DNA from: Rufibacter latericius
GTDB lineage: Bacteria > Bacteroidota > Bacteroidia > Cytophagales > Hymenobacteraceae
Direction of reading: 5' to 3'
NCBI RefSeq assembly: GCF_003721515.1
Contig: NZ_RJJD01000003.1
Coordinates: forward strand, 248,001 to 312,000
DNA: 64,000 nucleotides
Part shown: one piece after another, positions 35,193-44,782 of the stretch
How the letters are laid out: every line of letters starts with the position of its first letter
How positions within the stretch are numbered: position 1 is the first letter of the stretch
Notes under the pieces: generated by a model
Told to the model about the DNA's origin: nothing
Databases searched by the model: none
The model's input: the letters and a program-made list of their open reading frames with translations, nothing else
Translations under genes and position numbers: made by a program

Positions 35193-36062
35193 TTAAAACA
35201 AATCAAACGAGAGCTGCGCCGTGGCTTTGGCTGGCTTTTGCTTTGAGACCAAGGCTTTAGGTAACACCACCGGCGGAAAACTGGCCGGTACCGGGGCCCC
35301 TTCGATTTCATACACCGATGTCTCTTCATACCTGGAAGCCACCACTACCTCGGTGCCCTGCGCGTGGGAAGTGAATAGCTCTTGGACCAGTTTGGGACAG
35401 TTATTATCCTTGGAAAGGTGGCCCAGCAGCACGTGGCTCATGAAATCTGGTTTGTAGCCGGTAAACAGCGAAAGCGCCTGCCGGTTAGAAAGGTGCCCAT
35501 GATTTCCCCGAATGCGGACCTTCAGGTGGTACGGGTAACGCCCTTTCTCCAGCAGATCCTCATCATAGTTCGTTTCCAGGAAAGCGGCGTGGCACTGCAT
35601 GAATTGCCGGATCACGTGGTCACAGGGTGCCCCGATGTCGGTGAAAACCCCCACGTTGATGCCCATGTGCGAGACCATGAAACTATGCGGATCAGCGGCA
35701 TCATGGAACTTGGGAAATCCGGTCACCGTCAAACCTCCGATCTGCACCGGCTCGTAGGCCTGGAATGATCTTACCAATTGGGGCTCTATCCCAAAGCGCA
35801 AATGCTGCAAAGTGGCAGGGGTGATGTAAACCGGCAGGCGGTACTTTTTAGCCAAAACTGACAGCCCTTTGATGTGATCGGAATGCTCGTGGGAGATGAA
35901 AATGGCTTTCACCTTTTCCATGGAAAGGCCTAACCGCTGCATCCGTCGCTCAGTTTCCCGGCAGGAAATCCCCGCATCTACCAACACTGCCTCCTGCTCA
36001 TTGCCCAAATAGTAGCAATTGCCGTTACTCCCCGACGCTAACGATGTAATGATCATCCCCAT
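35193..36062 (-). CDS. MBL-fold metallo-hydrolase (WalJ/YycJ-like)
   Basis: A 289-residue metallo-beta-lactamase-fold protein. The zinc motif HEHSDH is at about 57-62, with further ligand His and Asp in FPKFHDAADPHSF, FTDIGA and LLGHLS. The N-terminus MIITSLASGSNGNCYYLG is typical of the YycJ/WalJ group, which is linked to DNA-end or nucleic-acid processing and cell-wall homeostasis. The last 35 residues are a low-complexity tail ending QLSFDLF, a pattern like a beta-clamp binding motif (QLxLF-type), which would suggest contact with DNA polymerase clamp; this is a guess. Two starts are possible: 36062 (as given) or the ATG 6 nt later. A TAATTTTG box at 36070-36077 allows only a very short leader. 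Confidence 0.85.
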   Translation of the reverse strand: MGMIITSLASGSNGNCYYLGNEQEAVLVDAGISCRETERRMQRLGLSMEKVKAIFISHEHSDHIKGLSVLAKKYRLPVYITPATLQHLRFGIEPQLVRSFQAYEPVQIGGLTVTGFPKFHDAADPHSFMVSHMGINVGVFTDIGAPCDHVIRQFMQCHAAFLETNYDEDLLEKGRYPYHLKVRIRGNHGHLSNRQALSLFTGYKPDFMSHVLLGHLSKDNNCPKLVQELFTSHAQGTEVVVASRYEETSVYEIEGAPVPASFPPVVLPKALVSKQKPAKATAQLSFDLF

Positions 36063-36069
36063 AGATATA

Positions 36070-36077
36070 CAAAATTA
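36070..36077 (-). promoter_or_regulatory. -7 promoter box for the MBL-fold gene
   Basis: TAATTTTG on the minus strand matches TAnnTTTG and ends 7 nt before the ATG at 36062. Confidence 0.45.
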
Positions 36078-36250
36078 AAGGAAGTTTAGCGGATTCTCTT
36101 CCTCAAGTTTTTCCGGCTTGCAGTAGTAAGTCAAAGCATTCATTAGTTAACATAATAAATAAACTGAAGCACTTTCTCCATCAAATTATAATAGGTTGTT
36201 AAGGTAATACCTGTGGCCCCACTAAAAAACAACCTAATCCAAGCCGAGGC

Positions 36251-36285
36251 TATTTAAGGTTTGTTTCTGTAAAAGAGTTCATCTG
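36251..36285. repeat. Interspersed palindrome, degenerate copy
   Basis: TATTTAAGGTTTGTTT, loop CTG, TAAAAGAG. The right flank is poor. It lies head to tail with the next copy. Confidence 0.5.
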
Positions 36286-36321
36286 TTTTTAGGCAGTTTT
36301 CAGTAAAACGGGCGTCAAACG
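36284..36321. repeat. Interspersed palindrome copy after the LacI gene
   Basis: TGTTTTTAGGCAGTTTT, loop CAG, TAAAACGGGCGTCAAAC. It lies 17 nt beyond the stop codon at 36339. Confidence 0.7.
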
Positions 36322-36338
36322 AAATTTTCTAAAACAGT

Positions 36339-37358
36339 TTACAAAGGTTGGGAAGAATTGCGGGGAATCAGGATGGGATCTAGGACGATGTGTTCTGGGG
36401 TGGAGCCGTAGAAATCTTTGTTCCCGATGAGTTTCAGGAAGAGGTGGGCGGTCTCCTCCCCCATTTTAATCGTTTGCTGGTCAACCGTGGAAAGCGACGG
36501 TGTCACAAACGCCCCGAAGGCCTCATTCGCAAAACCCATTACACCAATCTCATCGGGTACTTTGATGCCTTTCTCCAGCAGGAATTGCAGAGCACCCATG
36601 GCGGTATAATCCTCTGCGGCAAACACGGCATCAAAAGGAATTTCACTATCCATCAGGCGTTGCACCGATTCCTTCCCGAACTCCAGGGAGAGTTTCCCTT
36701 TGTAGATCATCTTTTCCTCTACCGGCAGGTTATGCCTTTGCAAAGCATCGCGGTAGCCCCTGAAACGCTCCTTGAAAATGGTGAGATTCCGGTCTGAGGT
36801 GAGGTGCACAATCTGTTTGTACCCTTGCGAAATAAGGTGCTCAGTAGCCACTAAACCCGCCCGGTAATCATCAATGGTGACCGAAGGCACAGGCAATTCG
36901 TGAATGGCACGGTCAAAAAACAGCAGCGGCACCTGGCGTTTGCTGATCTGCTCATAGAACTCCTTGCCGTCAACCTCCCCAGACACCGACGAGATAATGC
37001 CATCTACCCTGGACTGCAAAAACGTTTCAATGCCTTTCTGCTCCTGCGCCAGTGATTCGCCCGTCTGAAACAGCAGCATGCTATAGCCATTCTCGTTCAT
37101 CACCCGCTCAATGCCGTGCACCACCGAACTGAAAAAGCTGGTATCCAGACTGGGCACAATAATTCCGATGACGTTGGTGCGCCCGGACCTCAGGGAAGAA
37201 GCCAGTTTATTTTGCTGATAATTCAGGCGTTTGGCAGTCTCCAGCACGGCTGCTTTGGTAGCGGCGCTAATGGCAGGGTGGTCGTTGAGGGCCCGGGCCA
37301 CGGTGGAGAACGTCACGTCCAGTTCACGGGCAATATCATGTATAGTTGTTTTCTTCAA
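36339..37358 (-). CDS. LacI-family regulator of the xylose genes
   Basis: A 339-residue regulator. The N-terminal helix-turn-helix is TIHDIARELDVTFSTVARALNDHPAIS (about 4-30), followed by the hinge SLRSGRTNVIGIIVPSLD and a periplasmic-binding-protein-like sugar domain to the end. It is divergent from xylB-xylA, so it very likely controls them. The shared region holds the perfect palindrome TGCCAACGTTGGCA at 37637. The effector is probably xylose or a xylan-derived sugar (inference). Recognition helix residues differ from the second LacI protein at 55412, which fits the presence of a second, different operator. Confidence 0.9.
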   Translation of the reverse strand: MKKTTIHDIARELDVTFSTVARALNDHPAISAATKAAVLETAKRLNYQQNKLASSLRSGRTNVIGIIVPSLDTSFFSSVVHGIERVMNENGYSMLLFQTGESLAQEQKGIETFLQSRVDGIISSVSGEVDGKEFYEQISKRQVPLLFFDRAIHELPVPSVTIDDYRAGLVATEHLISQGYKQIVHLTSDRNLTIFKERFRGYRDALQRHNLPVEEKMIYKGKLSLEFGKESVQRLMDSEIPFDAVFAAEDYTAMGALQFLLEKGIKVPDEIGVMGFANEAFGAFVTPSLSTVDQQTIKMGEETAHLFLKLIGNKDFYGSTPEHIVLDPILIPRNSSQPL

Positions 37359-37429
37359 GGTATCTGGTGTGAGGGCAAAAAATACGACTCAGCCCGTTTT
37401 TACGTCCTTAAAGCTATCTAAAATCAGCT

Positions 37430-37470
37430 GGTTTTTAACACGATTTTCTTAAAACAGCTTCAAAACAGGC
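37430..37470. repeat. Interspersed palindrome copy
   Basis: GGTTTTTAACACGATTTT, loop CTT, AAAACAGCTTCAAAACAGG. The right half is very well kept. Confidence 0.65.
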
Positions 37471-37636
37471 CTTCAAAGAAACAAAGAAAAGACGGGCTTA
37501 AAGGAAAAAGGCAGTTGAAAGTAGATAGACCGGTATCAAATAAGCTCAGAAATAAGGATGTCCCTGATTTTTTGGCTTCAGAATTCAGGTTTTCACCCGT
37601 TTTTCTTTCTATTCTCGAAAAATTACCTTAAACTTA

Positions 37637-37650
37637 TGCCAACGTTGGCA
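37637..37650. promoter_or_regulatory. Candidate LacI-type operator upstream of xylB
   Basis: TGCCAACGTTGGCA is a perfect 14-bp palindrome with a central CG, the usual LacI-family operator form. It lies 82 nt before xylB and next to the near-promoter box TATATCTG. A one-mismatch copy precedes the GH10 gene at 59597. Confidence 0.7.
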
Positions 37651-37731
37651 CAATTGTATATCTGACAGCATTCTTTTTAAAGATACACCTAAGCCCACCC
37701 TGCAACTGACTTCATCGTAAAAAAGCAACAT

Positions 37732-39213
37732 ATGCTCTTATTAGGAATAGACGTAGGCACCTCCTCCATCAAAGCCTCTGTGGTAGACGCGGCCACCCAG
37801 AAACCCCTGGCTTCGGCCCAGTTTCCAGAAACTGAGTCCAAAATCAATTCACTCCAGCCCGGTTGGGCCGAACAGTCGCCAGAAATGTGGTGGGAACATG
37901 CCCAGAAAGCGATCCAGAAGGTAAATGCCTCCGGGGCTTACAACCCTTCAGACATTGGTGCCATCGGGATTGCCTACCAGATGCACGGGCTGGTGATTGT
38001 GGACCAAAACCAGGAAGTGTTGCGCGAGTCTATCATCTGGTGCGATAGCCGCGCGGTACCCTACGGTCAGAAAGCCCTGGAGCACATCGGGCAGGAAGAA
38101 AGCCTTTCGCGTTTGCTCAACTCGCCGGGTAACTTCACCGCCGCCAAATTGGCTTGGGTAAAGGAAAACGAGCCCGAAACGTTCAGCAAGATCCATAAGA
38201 TCATGTTGCCCGGCGACTACATTGCCATGAAATTGACGGGCGAAATCACCACCAGCGTATCGGCGTTGTCCGAAGGCATTTTCTGGGATTTCCAGAAGGA
38301 CGAGGTTTCGCAGGATGTGATGAACTTCTTCGGCTTCAGCCCGGACATTATCCCGGAGGTGCGGCCTTTGTTTTCTTCGCACGGCGAGGTAAAACCTGAA
38401 GTTGCTTCTGCTTTGTCTTTGAACGCCGGTATTCCGGTGGCCTATAAATCGGGCGACCAGCCCAACAACGCGCTTTCTTTGAACGTGCTCAATCCGGGCG
38501 AAGTGGCGGCCACCGCCGGAACCTCGGGCGTGATTTACGGAGTAAGCGACCAGTTGGTGTATGATCCACAATCGCGCGTGAACACCTTTGCGCACGTGAA
38601 CTACACCCCAGATTCCAAGCGCGTGGGCGTGCTCATGAACATTAACGGCACGGGCATCATGAACAGCTGGGTGAAGGAAAACATGGGGCAAGGCCTCTCC
38701 TATCCGCAGATGAACGAAGAAGCCATGAAAACACCAGTGGGCAGCAACGGCCTGCGCATCTTCCCTTTCGGGAATGGGGCCGAGCGGGTGTTCAATAACC
38801 GCATCATCGGGGCGCAGTTTCACAACCTGGACTTCAACCTACATACCAAGTCCCATATCTTCCGGGCGGTGCAGGAAGGCATTGCTTTCACGTTCCGCTA
38901 CGGACTGGACATCATGCGGGAGAACGGCATGAACCCCAGCGTGATCAGAGCCGGAAACGCCAACATGTTCCTGAGTCCGCTGTTCGCCGAAGCCTTTGTG
39001 AACGCCACCGGCGTGCCGGTAGAGCTGTACCAGAACGACGGTAGCGTGGGTGCGGCCCTTGGAGCCGGTATAGGGGCTCAGGTTTTTGCCTCGGCCCAGG
39101 AAGCCTTTAGCCGTTTTGAACGTTTAAGGGTAATTGAACCCTCCCAGACCCAGGTCTACGAAGCTGCTTACCAAGATTGGAAAGCCTTATTGCTGAAACA
39201 ACTGAGTAACTAA
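37732..39213 (+). CDS. xylB: Xylulokinase
   Basis: A 493-residue FGGY-family sugar kinase that phosphorylates D-xylulose to xylulose 5-phosphate. The N-terminal phosphate loop is [15 protein letters not shown], the substrate region has [11 protein letters not shown] and IIWCDSRA, and the catalytic Asp is in [13 protein letters not shown] (near 240). The C-terminal ATPase part has [25 protein letters not shown] and [15 protein letters not shown]. It is the first gene of xylB-xylA (26 nt gap) and is divergent from the LacI-type regulator, so repression lifted by a sugar is the likely control. Confidence 0.95.
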   Translation: MLLLGIDVGTSSIKASVVDAATQKPLASAQFPETESKINSLQPGWAEQSPEMWWEHAQKAIQKVNASGAYNPSDIGAIGIAYQMHGLVIVDQNQEVLRESIIWCDSRAVPYGQKALEHIGQEESLSRLLNSPGNFTAAKLAWVKENEPETFSKIHKIMLPGDYIAMKLTGEITTSVSALSEGIFWDFQKDEVSQDVMNFFGFSPDIIPEVRPLFSSHGEVKPEVASALSLNAGIPVAYKSGDQPNNALSLNVLNPGEVAATAGTSGVIYGVSDQLVYDPQSRVNTFAHVNYTPDSKRVGVLMNINGTGIMNSWVKENMGQGLSYPQMNEEAMKTPVGSNGLRIFPFGNGAERVFNNRIIGAQFHNLDFNLHTKSHIFRAVQEGIAFTFRYGLDIMRENGMNPSVIRAGNANMFLSPLFAEAFVNATGVPVELYQNDGSVGAALGAGIGAQVFASAQEAFSRFERLRVIEPSQTQVYEAAYQDWKALLLKQLSN

Positions 39214-39239
39214 TTTTCCACCCCATACATCCAAACATT

Positions 39240-40571
39240 ATGGCAAATCACACCTTAGTAGAAACAGAATACTTTAAAGGAATTGGACAAATAAAGTTTG
39301 AAGGTCCGGAGTCTGACAACCCCTTAGCGTACCGTTGGTATGACGAGAACCGCGTAGTGGCGGGCAAAACCCTGAAAGAGCATTTCAAGTTTTCGGTGGC
39401 TTATTGGCACTCCTTCAATGCCAACGGTTCTGATCCATTTGGAGGTCCTACGTTGAACTTCGCCTGGGACAGAAGCTCAGACGTGATTGAGCGCGCCAAA
39501 GCCAAAATGGATGCCGCGTTTGAGTTCATCTCCAAATTGGGCATGCCGTATTACTGCTTCCATGATGTAGATGTGGTAGACTATGGCAATGACATCAAAG
39601 AAAACGACCGTCGTCTACAGACCATGGTAGAATATGCAAAGCAGAAACAAGCCGAAACAGGTATAAAGCTTCTTTGGGGAACTGCCAACGTGTTCTCGCA
39701 CGAGCGTTACATGAACGGTGCCTCTACTAACCCAGATTTTCATGTGTTAACTCACGCTGCCGCTCAGGTGAAAGGCGCCTTGGATGCTACCATTGCTTTA
39801 GGCGGTGAAAACTACGTGTTCTGGGGAGGTCGTGAAGGCTATATGACTTTGCTGAACACCAACATGAAACGCGAGCAAGAGCACCTGGCCCGCTTCCTGC
39901 ACTCCGCCAAGGATTATGCCCGTGCGCAAGGTTTCAAGGGTACGTTCTTCATTGAGCCCAAGCCGATGGAGCCAACCAAACACCAGTACGACTACGACTG
40001 CGCTACCGTGATCGGGTTCCTGCGTCAGCACGACTTATTGGGCGATTTCAAAATCAACATCGAGGTAAACCACGCCACGTTGGCGGGCCACACCTTCCAG
40101 CACGAGCTGCAAGTTGCCGCCGATGCCGGGGTATTGGGTTCTGTAGATGCCAACCGCGGTGACTACCAGAACGGCTGGGATACCGACCAGTTCCCGAACA
40201 ACCTGAACGAGCTGACTGAAGCAATGCTGATCTTCTTAGAGGCCGGTGGCTTGCAAGGTGGTGGCGTAAACTTCGACGCTAAAATCAGAAGAAACTCCAC
40301 TGACCCAGCTGACTTGTTCTATGCCCACATTGGTGGTGCCGATTCCTTCGCCCGTGCCCTGATCACCGCTGACAACATCCTGCAGAACTCAGATTACCTT
40401 CAAATACGTGAGCAGCGCTACGCGTCATTTGACAGCGGCAAAGGCCAGGAGTTTGAGCAAGGCAAACTGTCTCTGGAAGATCTTCGCGCCTACGCCATTG
40501 AGCAAGGCGAACCGAAACTGCAAAGCGGCCGTCAAGAGTACTTGGAGAACCTGATCAACCGGTTCATCTAG
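39240..40571 (+). CDS. xylA: Xylose isomerase
   Basis: A 443-residue TIM-barrel enzyme that converts D-xylose to D-xylulose with two divalent metals. Conserved parts are HDVDVVD (catalytic His), [27 protein letters not shown] (metal-binding Glu and the Lys), [18 protein letters not shown] and [20 protein letters not shown]. Length matches the class II isomerases (about 440 aa) found in Bacteroidota. It is the second gene in xylB-xylA and is followed by two terminator hairpins. Confidence 0.97.
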   Translation: MANHTLVETEYFKGIGQIKFEGPESDNPLAYRWYDENRVVAGKTLKEHFKFSVAYWHSFNANGSDPFGGPTLNFAWDRSSDVIERAKAKMDAAFEFISKLGMPYYCFHDVDVVDYGNDIKENDRRLQTMVEYAKQKQAETGIKLLWGTANVFSHERYMNGASTNPDFHVLTHAAAQVKGALDATIALGGENYVFWGGREGYMTLLNTNMKREQEHLARFLHSAKDYARAQGFKGTFFIEPKPMEPTKHQYDYDCATVIGFLRQHDLLGDFKINIEVNHATLAGHTFQHELQVAADAGVLGSVDANRGDYQNGWDTDQFPNNLNELTEAMLIFLEAGGLQGGGVNFDAKIRRNSTDPADLFYAHIGGADSFARALITADNILQNSDYLQIREQRYASFDSGKGQEFEQGKLSLEDLRAYAIEQGEPKLQSGRQEYLENLINRFI

Positions 40572-40578
40572 TCACTGT

Positions 40579-40616
40579 TTCCCTTCTCCTATTTCAGAGA
40601 AGGGAAGACTTTTTTT
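40579..40616 (+). terminator. Rho-independent terminator after xylA
   Basis: TTCCCTTCTC / GAGAAGGGAA with an 8-nt loop, then a 7-T run. It starts 7 nt after the xylA stop codon. Confidence 0.85.
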
Positions 40617-40637
40617 GATTTTTCATGTAAATACCCC

Positions 40638-40670
40638 AAAAGGGCTGTCTCTTATAGAGACAGCCCTTTT
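40638..40670. terminator. Second hairpin after xylA
   Basis: Perfect 15-bp stem AAAAGGGCTGTCTCT / AGAGACAGCCCTTTT, 3-nt loop, followed by C and five T. Confidence 0.8.
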
Positions 40671-40883
40671 CTTTTTAGAAGCCATTTTGTCAGTTTAGTT
40701 GTAGGGGAATTGCCCAAATCCGTTCATTTACCTTCAGATTTCTTTAAATGAATGATGGAAGAGAGCAACCCCCAAGGATTACCCCTACTTTGAAAATGGT
40801 TGTATCACTGGTGTAAGCCCCCCTTTTTCTCCCCCCTCAAAGGGAGGATCTTCCGGATATTAAGATTGACGAATGCCATAAAA

Positions 40884-40910
40884 AAATCAGGCTCTTTCGG
40901 AGCCTGATTT
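40884..40910 (-). terminator. Rho-independent terminator of the aldolase gene
   Basis: Perfect 11-bp stem AAATCAGGCTC / GAGCCTGATTT. On the minus strand it is followed by a run of T. Confidence 0.85.
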
Positions 40911-40919
40911 AAAAAGTTT

Positions 40920-40957
40920 GTTTTACGCGCCTTTTTCAGAAAACAGGCAGAAAATAG
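40920..40957. repeat. Interspersed palindrome copy between the aldolase stop and its terminator
   Basis: GTTTTACGCGCCTTTTT, loop CAG, AAAACAGGCAGAAAAT. It lies 23 nt beyond the stop codon at 40981 and before the terminator, so it would be part of the transcript. Confidence 0.7.
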
Positions 40958-40980
40958 AAATATGCCGAGTAGTGACCGAA

Positions 40981-41655
40981 TTACTCCTGCTCCTGCATGA
41001 TCTCCTTCATCTTCTCGGCATCTGCTACGAATTTGGCTAAGCCACTGGCAGTAAGCGGATGGTTAAGAAGACCCAGGATCGGCTCTAACGGGCAGGTGCA
41101 AACGTGGGCTCCCGCCTCAGCACACTTCACAATGTGCATAGAACTCCGGATAGAAGCCGCCAGGATTTGAGTCTCGTATCCTTGGATGGCGTAAATGTTA
41201 GCGATCTGGGCAATCAATTCTACCCCGTCCCAACCGATGTCATCCACGCGGCCTAAGAAAGGAGAAACATACGTGGCCCCGGCTTTGGCCGCCAGAATGG
41301 CTTGTCCGGCCGAGAAAACCAGGGTGCAGTTGGTTTTGATGCCGTTATCGGTGAACCATTTGATGGCTTTCAGGCCGTCTTTAATCATGGGAACTTTCAC
41401 CACAATGTTGGGGTGCAGGGCTGCCAAAATCTTTCCTTCCTCAACCATAGAGTCGAAATCGGTGGAAAGCACCTCGGCACTGATATCACCATCCACGATC
41501 TCACAGATGGCTTTGTAATGATCCAGCGTAGCCTGTTCTCCCTTAATGCCTTCTTTGGCCATGAGAGAGGGGTTGGTGGTTACGCCGTCCAGAATACCCA
41601 GGTCGTGGGCTTCTTTGATGTGGGCCAGATTGGCCGTGTCAATGAAAAACTTCAT
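40981..41655 (-). CDS. Transaldolase / fructose-6-phosphate aldolase (small type)
   Basis: A 224-residue TIM-barrel aldolase of the TalC/FSA group. [31 protein letters not shown] is the classic start and the Schiff-base Lys is in VVKVPM. The short length separates it from full-size transaldolase. Enzymes of this size are either transaldolases of the pentose phosphate pathway or fructose 6-phosphate aldolases; the xylose genes nearby favour the transaldolase role. The plasmid of reaction partners cannot be told from sequence. It is a single gene with its own terminator. Confidence 0.9.
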   Translation of the reverse strand: MKFFIDTANLAHIKEAHDLGILDGVTTNPSLMAKEGIKGEQATLDHYKAICEIVDGDISAEVLSTDFDSMVEEGKILAALHPNIVVKVPMIKDGLKAIKWFTDNGIKTNCTLVFSAGQAILAAKAGATYVSPFLGRVDDIGWDGVELIAQIANIYAIQGYETQILAASIRSSMHIVKCAEAGAHVCTCPLEPILGLLNHPLTASGLAKFVADAEKMKEIMQEQE

Positions 41656-41800
41656 AGTATATGCTAGTTAGGTGTCTACTCTCAATACGTTCTACTCTTT
41701 AGAACCATCCTGGTTTATTTCTGAAGAACAATTTAAGAATAAGTTTCTAAATAATTGTAAAATTGACAATTGTTAAAAATAATCTTTATAGTCCCTCTTT

Positions 41801-41839
41801 GTTTTTAGACCTGTTTCTGGGAAAACAGGCTCAAAACCG
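41801..41839. repeat. Interspersed palindrome copy at the end of the GH115 gene
   Basis: TTTTTAGACCTGTTT, loop CTGGG, AAAACAGGCTCAAAACC. It lies 2 nt beyond the GH115 stop codon. This is one of the copies closest to the family consensus. Confidence 0.85.
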
Positions 41840-41841
41840 AA

Positions 41842-44775
41842 TTACTCCGCCTGTTTAACTGAAAGTTTAGCGCTTTCCGGCGGACCCAGGTAACTGGGCT
41901 TTAGCCCACCGGCATCCACCACAATTTTCTGCAGCACCACACCAGAGTCTACCAACCAGAACTTTAACACGTGCTCGCCTGGTTTTGTCAGCTGGTGCTT
42001 GGAGATCGTCAGGTTGATGTTGTTGGCCACGTTCCTGTTCCAGTCTCGCTCAGACTTATTCTCGTGGATGTTGATGATCTGCGGCTGCTCGTCGTCAAAG
42101 GAGATGGCGTAGCGCAAGCCCTGGGTGTTATGGAAATTTAGGGTTGGAGCCAGCATCACCTGTACGTTTACCTCACCACCTTTCTGCAGGTACACTTTGT
42201 ACTGCAGGTGCGGAGTGTTTCCGCCGGGTGTCTGGCTAGGAGCAATAACCGGTTCGGTGGTCATAGCCGATGCGGTACGACCCAGATCCGGGATTAGTTG
42301 CCATTGGATGTTATTGCCGTTCACGGCGCGGGTAAAGTGCTCCGCCTCCATGGAAACGTACCCGTTGCTTTCCACAAAACCTTCGGTAACATTGGTGGCG
42401 GTCAGCGCTGGTTCCACGGTAGCCTGTACGGTCACACTTTTGCCTTTCGGGCCGATGATGGTCAGGGAGGCACGCTGGGCACCGGCTGGTACATTGGCCC
42501 AATCCACGCTTACCCACAGCCGCTGCTCTTTGGCTATGGAGCCTTTATCCTGCGATACTTTCAGCCAAGGAACACTGGATTTAATGGTGTAATCAAACGG
42601 CTGCAGTCCGCGGTTGAAGATCTCCAGGTAATGGCCCTGTTTCTGGTACGGCGAGAAAGCCGGCAGGACCGCAGTTTCTTTCTCCTGAGGCCACCAGGTG
42701 GTGGAGCCTTCAACGGTCACGCCCATGTCCGCGGAGGTAGGCACCGAGAGTTGTTTCACCTCCGGCATCACGTCTTTTTCGGGTTGTTGCCAGTAAGTGT
42801 AGCTGATGTGCGTCTGCGACATCATGTGGTTCCACTTGCCGCCCGCGATGTTCTTGTGGTAATACTGCGTGAGCTCGGCGTCTTTCTCGAACAGGCGCTT
42901 CACTTTGGCCGCGAGGTCGTTGGTGGTGTTGCGGCCCTGCGCGGCATACAGGCGATTAAGGCCGGTGGTCACGTGCAATTCGTTCAGGTTCGCGCAGGCT
43001 TTGATGGGGAACAAAATCAGTTGGTAGTAGGCATCGCGGTACTCAAAGGGCAACAGGCCATTAATGCGCTCCGCTTCCATGGCCAAGCGGTTGTAATCGG
43101 CTACCACTCTTTCGGCTTCCTGGTAATGGGTGAGGCTGTAGGTATCAGGGGCCAATAGCTCGGGTTTGCGGCGGCTGTTGTACTTGGCGTATTTAGAAAG
43201 CATTTGCGCGATGGCAGGGGCGTGTTCAGGCCCAAACTGGCGCTCGGCCCAAAGTCTAGTGTATTCTTCCAAACGCTCGGCAGGCCATTTCTCGGGGTTC
43301 CAGGCGTAGTCCAGGAAGAACTCGGTGGGGAATTCCATGGGTTTGATGTCGCCCACGTTCACAATCCAGATACGGTCGGCTTTGTGTTGGTAGGCCAGGT
43401 GCATCTGCTCCCAGATCCGGGGAATCGGGTTCGTGTTGAGCCATTTGTAGTTCCTCGGGCCGCCCACGTAGTCAAAGTGGTAGTAGATGCCGTAGCCGCC
43501 GGAGTGCTGTTTTTCGCCTGGTTTTGGCAATTTGCGGATATTCCCCCAGTTATCATCGGCTAGCAACAACGTCACGTCATCGGGCACGCGCATGCCTTTG
43601 TCATAGTAGTCCTGCACCTCTTTATACAGGGCCCATAGCTGCGGTGTTTGCGAGGCGTCTTTGCCGGTTACTTCGGAGATGATTTTGCGTTGATCGGTGA
43701 CAATCTTTTCCAGCAACCCGATGTTGCTTTCCTCGCTCATGGGCTCGTCGCCATCGCCGCGCATCCCCACAGTTACGATGTTCTCGAAGCCGTTCATGCG
43801 TTTGATGCCGCCAGTCCAGAACTCACGCAGTTTCTCAGGGTTGGTGTTGTAGTTCCAGGGTCCGCCCCGGTTGCGGCGCCACTCGTCGTGGGCCCGCGCG
43901 AGCGGCTCATGGTGCGAGGTGCCCATCACCACGCCGTACAGATCGGCGGTTTGCGGGTTGATTTTGTCATCGTCGCTGAAGGCGCTGCCCCACATGGCCG
44001 GCCACAGGTAATTGCCTTTCATGCGCAGAATCAGCTCAAACACCTTCTCATAGAACTTGTGGTTGAACCCACCAAACTGCTCCTTCGCCCAGTTGGAGAG
44101 TGCCGGGGCCTCGTCGTTGATGAAGATGCCGCGATATTTCACAGCCGGCGTGCCTTTGGTGTGACGGCCTTCCAGTACGTACAGGTTTTGCTGCTGCTTC
44201 ACCGGAACATCGGCCCACCAGTACCACGGTGACACGCCAATCTGCTGAGACACGTCATAGATGCCGTAGATGGTGCCGCGTTTGTCGCTGCCTACAATCA
44301 CTAAAGCCTCGTCTACGCCTTTCATGGGTTTCTGCACGGTCTGCACCACAAAGGTCTCCCACTTGCCGGTCAGGTCTTTCACGTCCAGCTTTTTGCTTTT
44401 CACCAGTTGGTCAATGAGCGGGCTTTTGCCCAGCGTTCCCACCAGCACCAGCGTCTTGGCTTTGGGAGTTTTCTTCCCAATGATTAATGCGGGCTCAGCT
44501 TTGGTCACACGCTGCACATCGGCCTGCAGGTCTTTCAGGGCTCTGATGACACCCGGAAAATCCGATTCGTGGATGAAAAAGGAAGCGGTTTTTCCCGCCT
44601 CGGCCAAAGGAAAAGCATTGTTCTTTTTCTGCGAGGAGACGTATGAGACATCGTCCAAGGCAAAAGCGGCGGGTGCCCACACCAGGAACAACAGGCAAAG
44701 CACCAAGGTCTTCCAGCGCAATTTCCGGGATAAGGCTGTTTTAGGCTTGTTTTTCAGAAAAGAGGGTGAATTCAT
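41842..44775 (-). CDS. GH115 family alpha-glucuronidase
   Basis: A 977-residue exported glycoside hydrolase that removes (4-O-methyl-)glucuronate from xylan, including internal residues. A signal peptide ends near AFA-LDD (about 39). Family features are PWYWWADVPV, KYRGIFINDEAPALSNWA, MKGNYLWPAMWGSAF, the GMRGDGDEPM block and GGYGIYYHFDYVGGPRNYKWLNTNPIPRIWEQM. A C-terminal beta-sandwich region (about 800-960) follows, as in BoAgu115A-like enzymes. It is third in uxuA-uxaC-GH115 (7 nt after uxaC), tying side-chain removal to glucuronate breakdown. Oddity: the first 16 codons are a copy of the interspersed palindrome (44734-44770). No other ATG lies before the signal peptide. Confidence 0.92.
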   Translation of the reverse strand: MNSPSFLKNKPKTALSRKLRWKTLVLCLLFLVWAPAAFALDDVSYVSSQKKNNAFPLAEAGKTASFFIHESDFPGVIRALKDLQADVQRVTKAEPALIIGKKTPKAKTLVLVGTLGKSPLIDQLVKSKKLDVKDLTGKWETFVVQTVQKPMKGVDEALVIVGSDKRGTIYGIYDVSQQIGVSPWYWWADVPVKQQQNLYVLEGRHTKGTPAVKYRGIFINDEAPALSNWAKEQFGGFNHKFYEKVFELILRMKGNYLWPAMWGSAFSDDDKINPQTADLYGVVMGTSHHEPLARAHDEWRRNRGGPWNYNTNPEKLREFWTGGIKRMNGFENIVTVGMRGDGDEPMSEESNIGLLEKIVTDQRKIISEVTGKDASQTPQLWALYKEVQDYYDKGMRVPDDVTLLLADDNWGNIRKLPKPGEKQHSGGYGIYYHFDYVGGPRNYKWLNTNPIPRIWEQMHLAYQHKADRIWIVNVGDIKPMEFPTEFFLDYAWNPEKWPAERLEEYTRLWAERQFGPEHAPAIAQMLSKYAKYNSRRKPELLAPDTYSLTHYQEAERVVADYNRLAMEAERINGLLPFEYRDAYYQLILFPIKACANLNELHVTTGLNRLYAAQGRNTTNDLAAKVKRLFEKDAELTQYYHKNIAGGKWNHMMSQTHISYTYWQQPEKDVMPEVKQLSVPTSADMGVTVEGSTTWWPQEKETAVLPAFSPYQKQGHYLEIFNRGLQPFDYTIKSSVPWLKVSQDKGSIAKEQRLWVSVDWANVPAGAQRASLTIIGPKGKSVTVQATVEPALTATNVTEGFVESNGYVSMEAEHFTRAVNGNNIQWQLIPDLGRTASAMTTEPVIAPSQTPGGNTPHLQYKVYLQKGGEVNVQVMLAPTLNFHNTQGLRYAISFDDEQPQIINIHENKSERDWNRNVANNINLTISKHQLTKPGEHVLKFWLVDSGVVLQKIVVDAGGLKPSYLGPPESAKLSVKQAE
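44734..44770. repeat. Interspersed palindrome copy inside the GH115 start
   Basis: On the minus strand: CCCTCTTTT, loop CTG, AAAAACAAGCCTAAAAC. The copy encodes residues from about 3 to 14 of GH115 (PSFLKNKPKTA). Confidence 0.75.
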
Positions 44776-44782
44776 GCGGAAA

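Larger units (their letters stand above)
37359..37731. other. Divergent control region of lacI and xylBA
   Basis: No gene is seen. It contains a palindrome copy at 37430-37470 and the candidate operator at 37637-37650. No clean TAnnTTTG box was found; TATATCTG at 37657-37664 is one base off. Confidence 0.55.
40572..40980. other. Convergent intergenic region with three terminators and a repeat
   Basis: 409 bases without a gene. Order: the xylA terminator (40579-40616), a second hairpin (40638-40670), 200 bases with nothing recognised, the aldolase terminator (40884-40910) and a palindrome copy (40920-40957). Confidence 0.6.

Noticed and set aside
35193-35300. Beta-clamp binding motif at the C-terminus of the MBL-fold protein
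   Set aside because: QLSFDLF is only loosely like a clamp-binding motif, so it is mentioned in the gene entry but not claimed as a finding.
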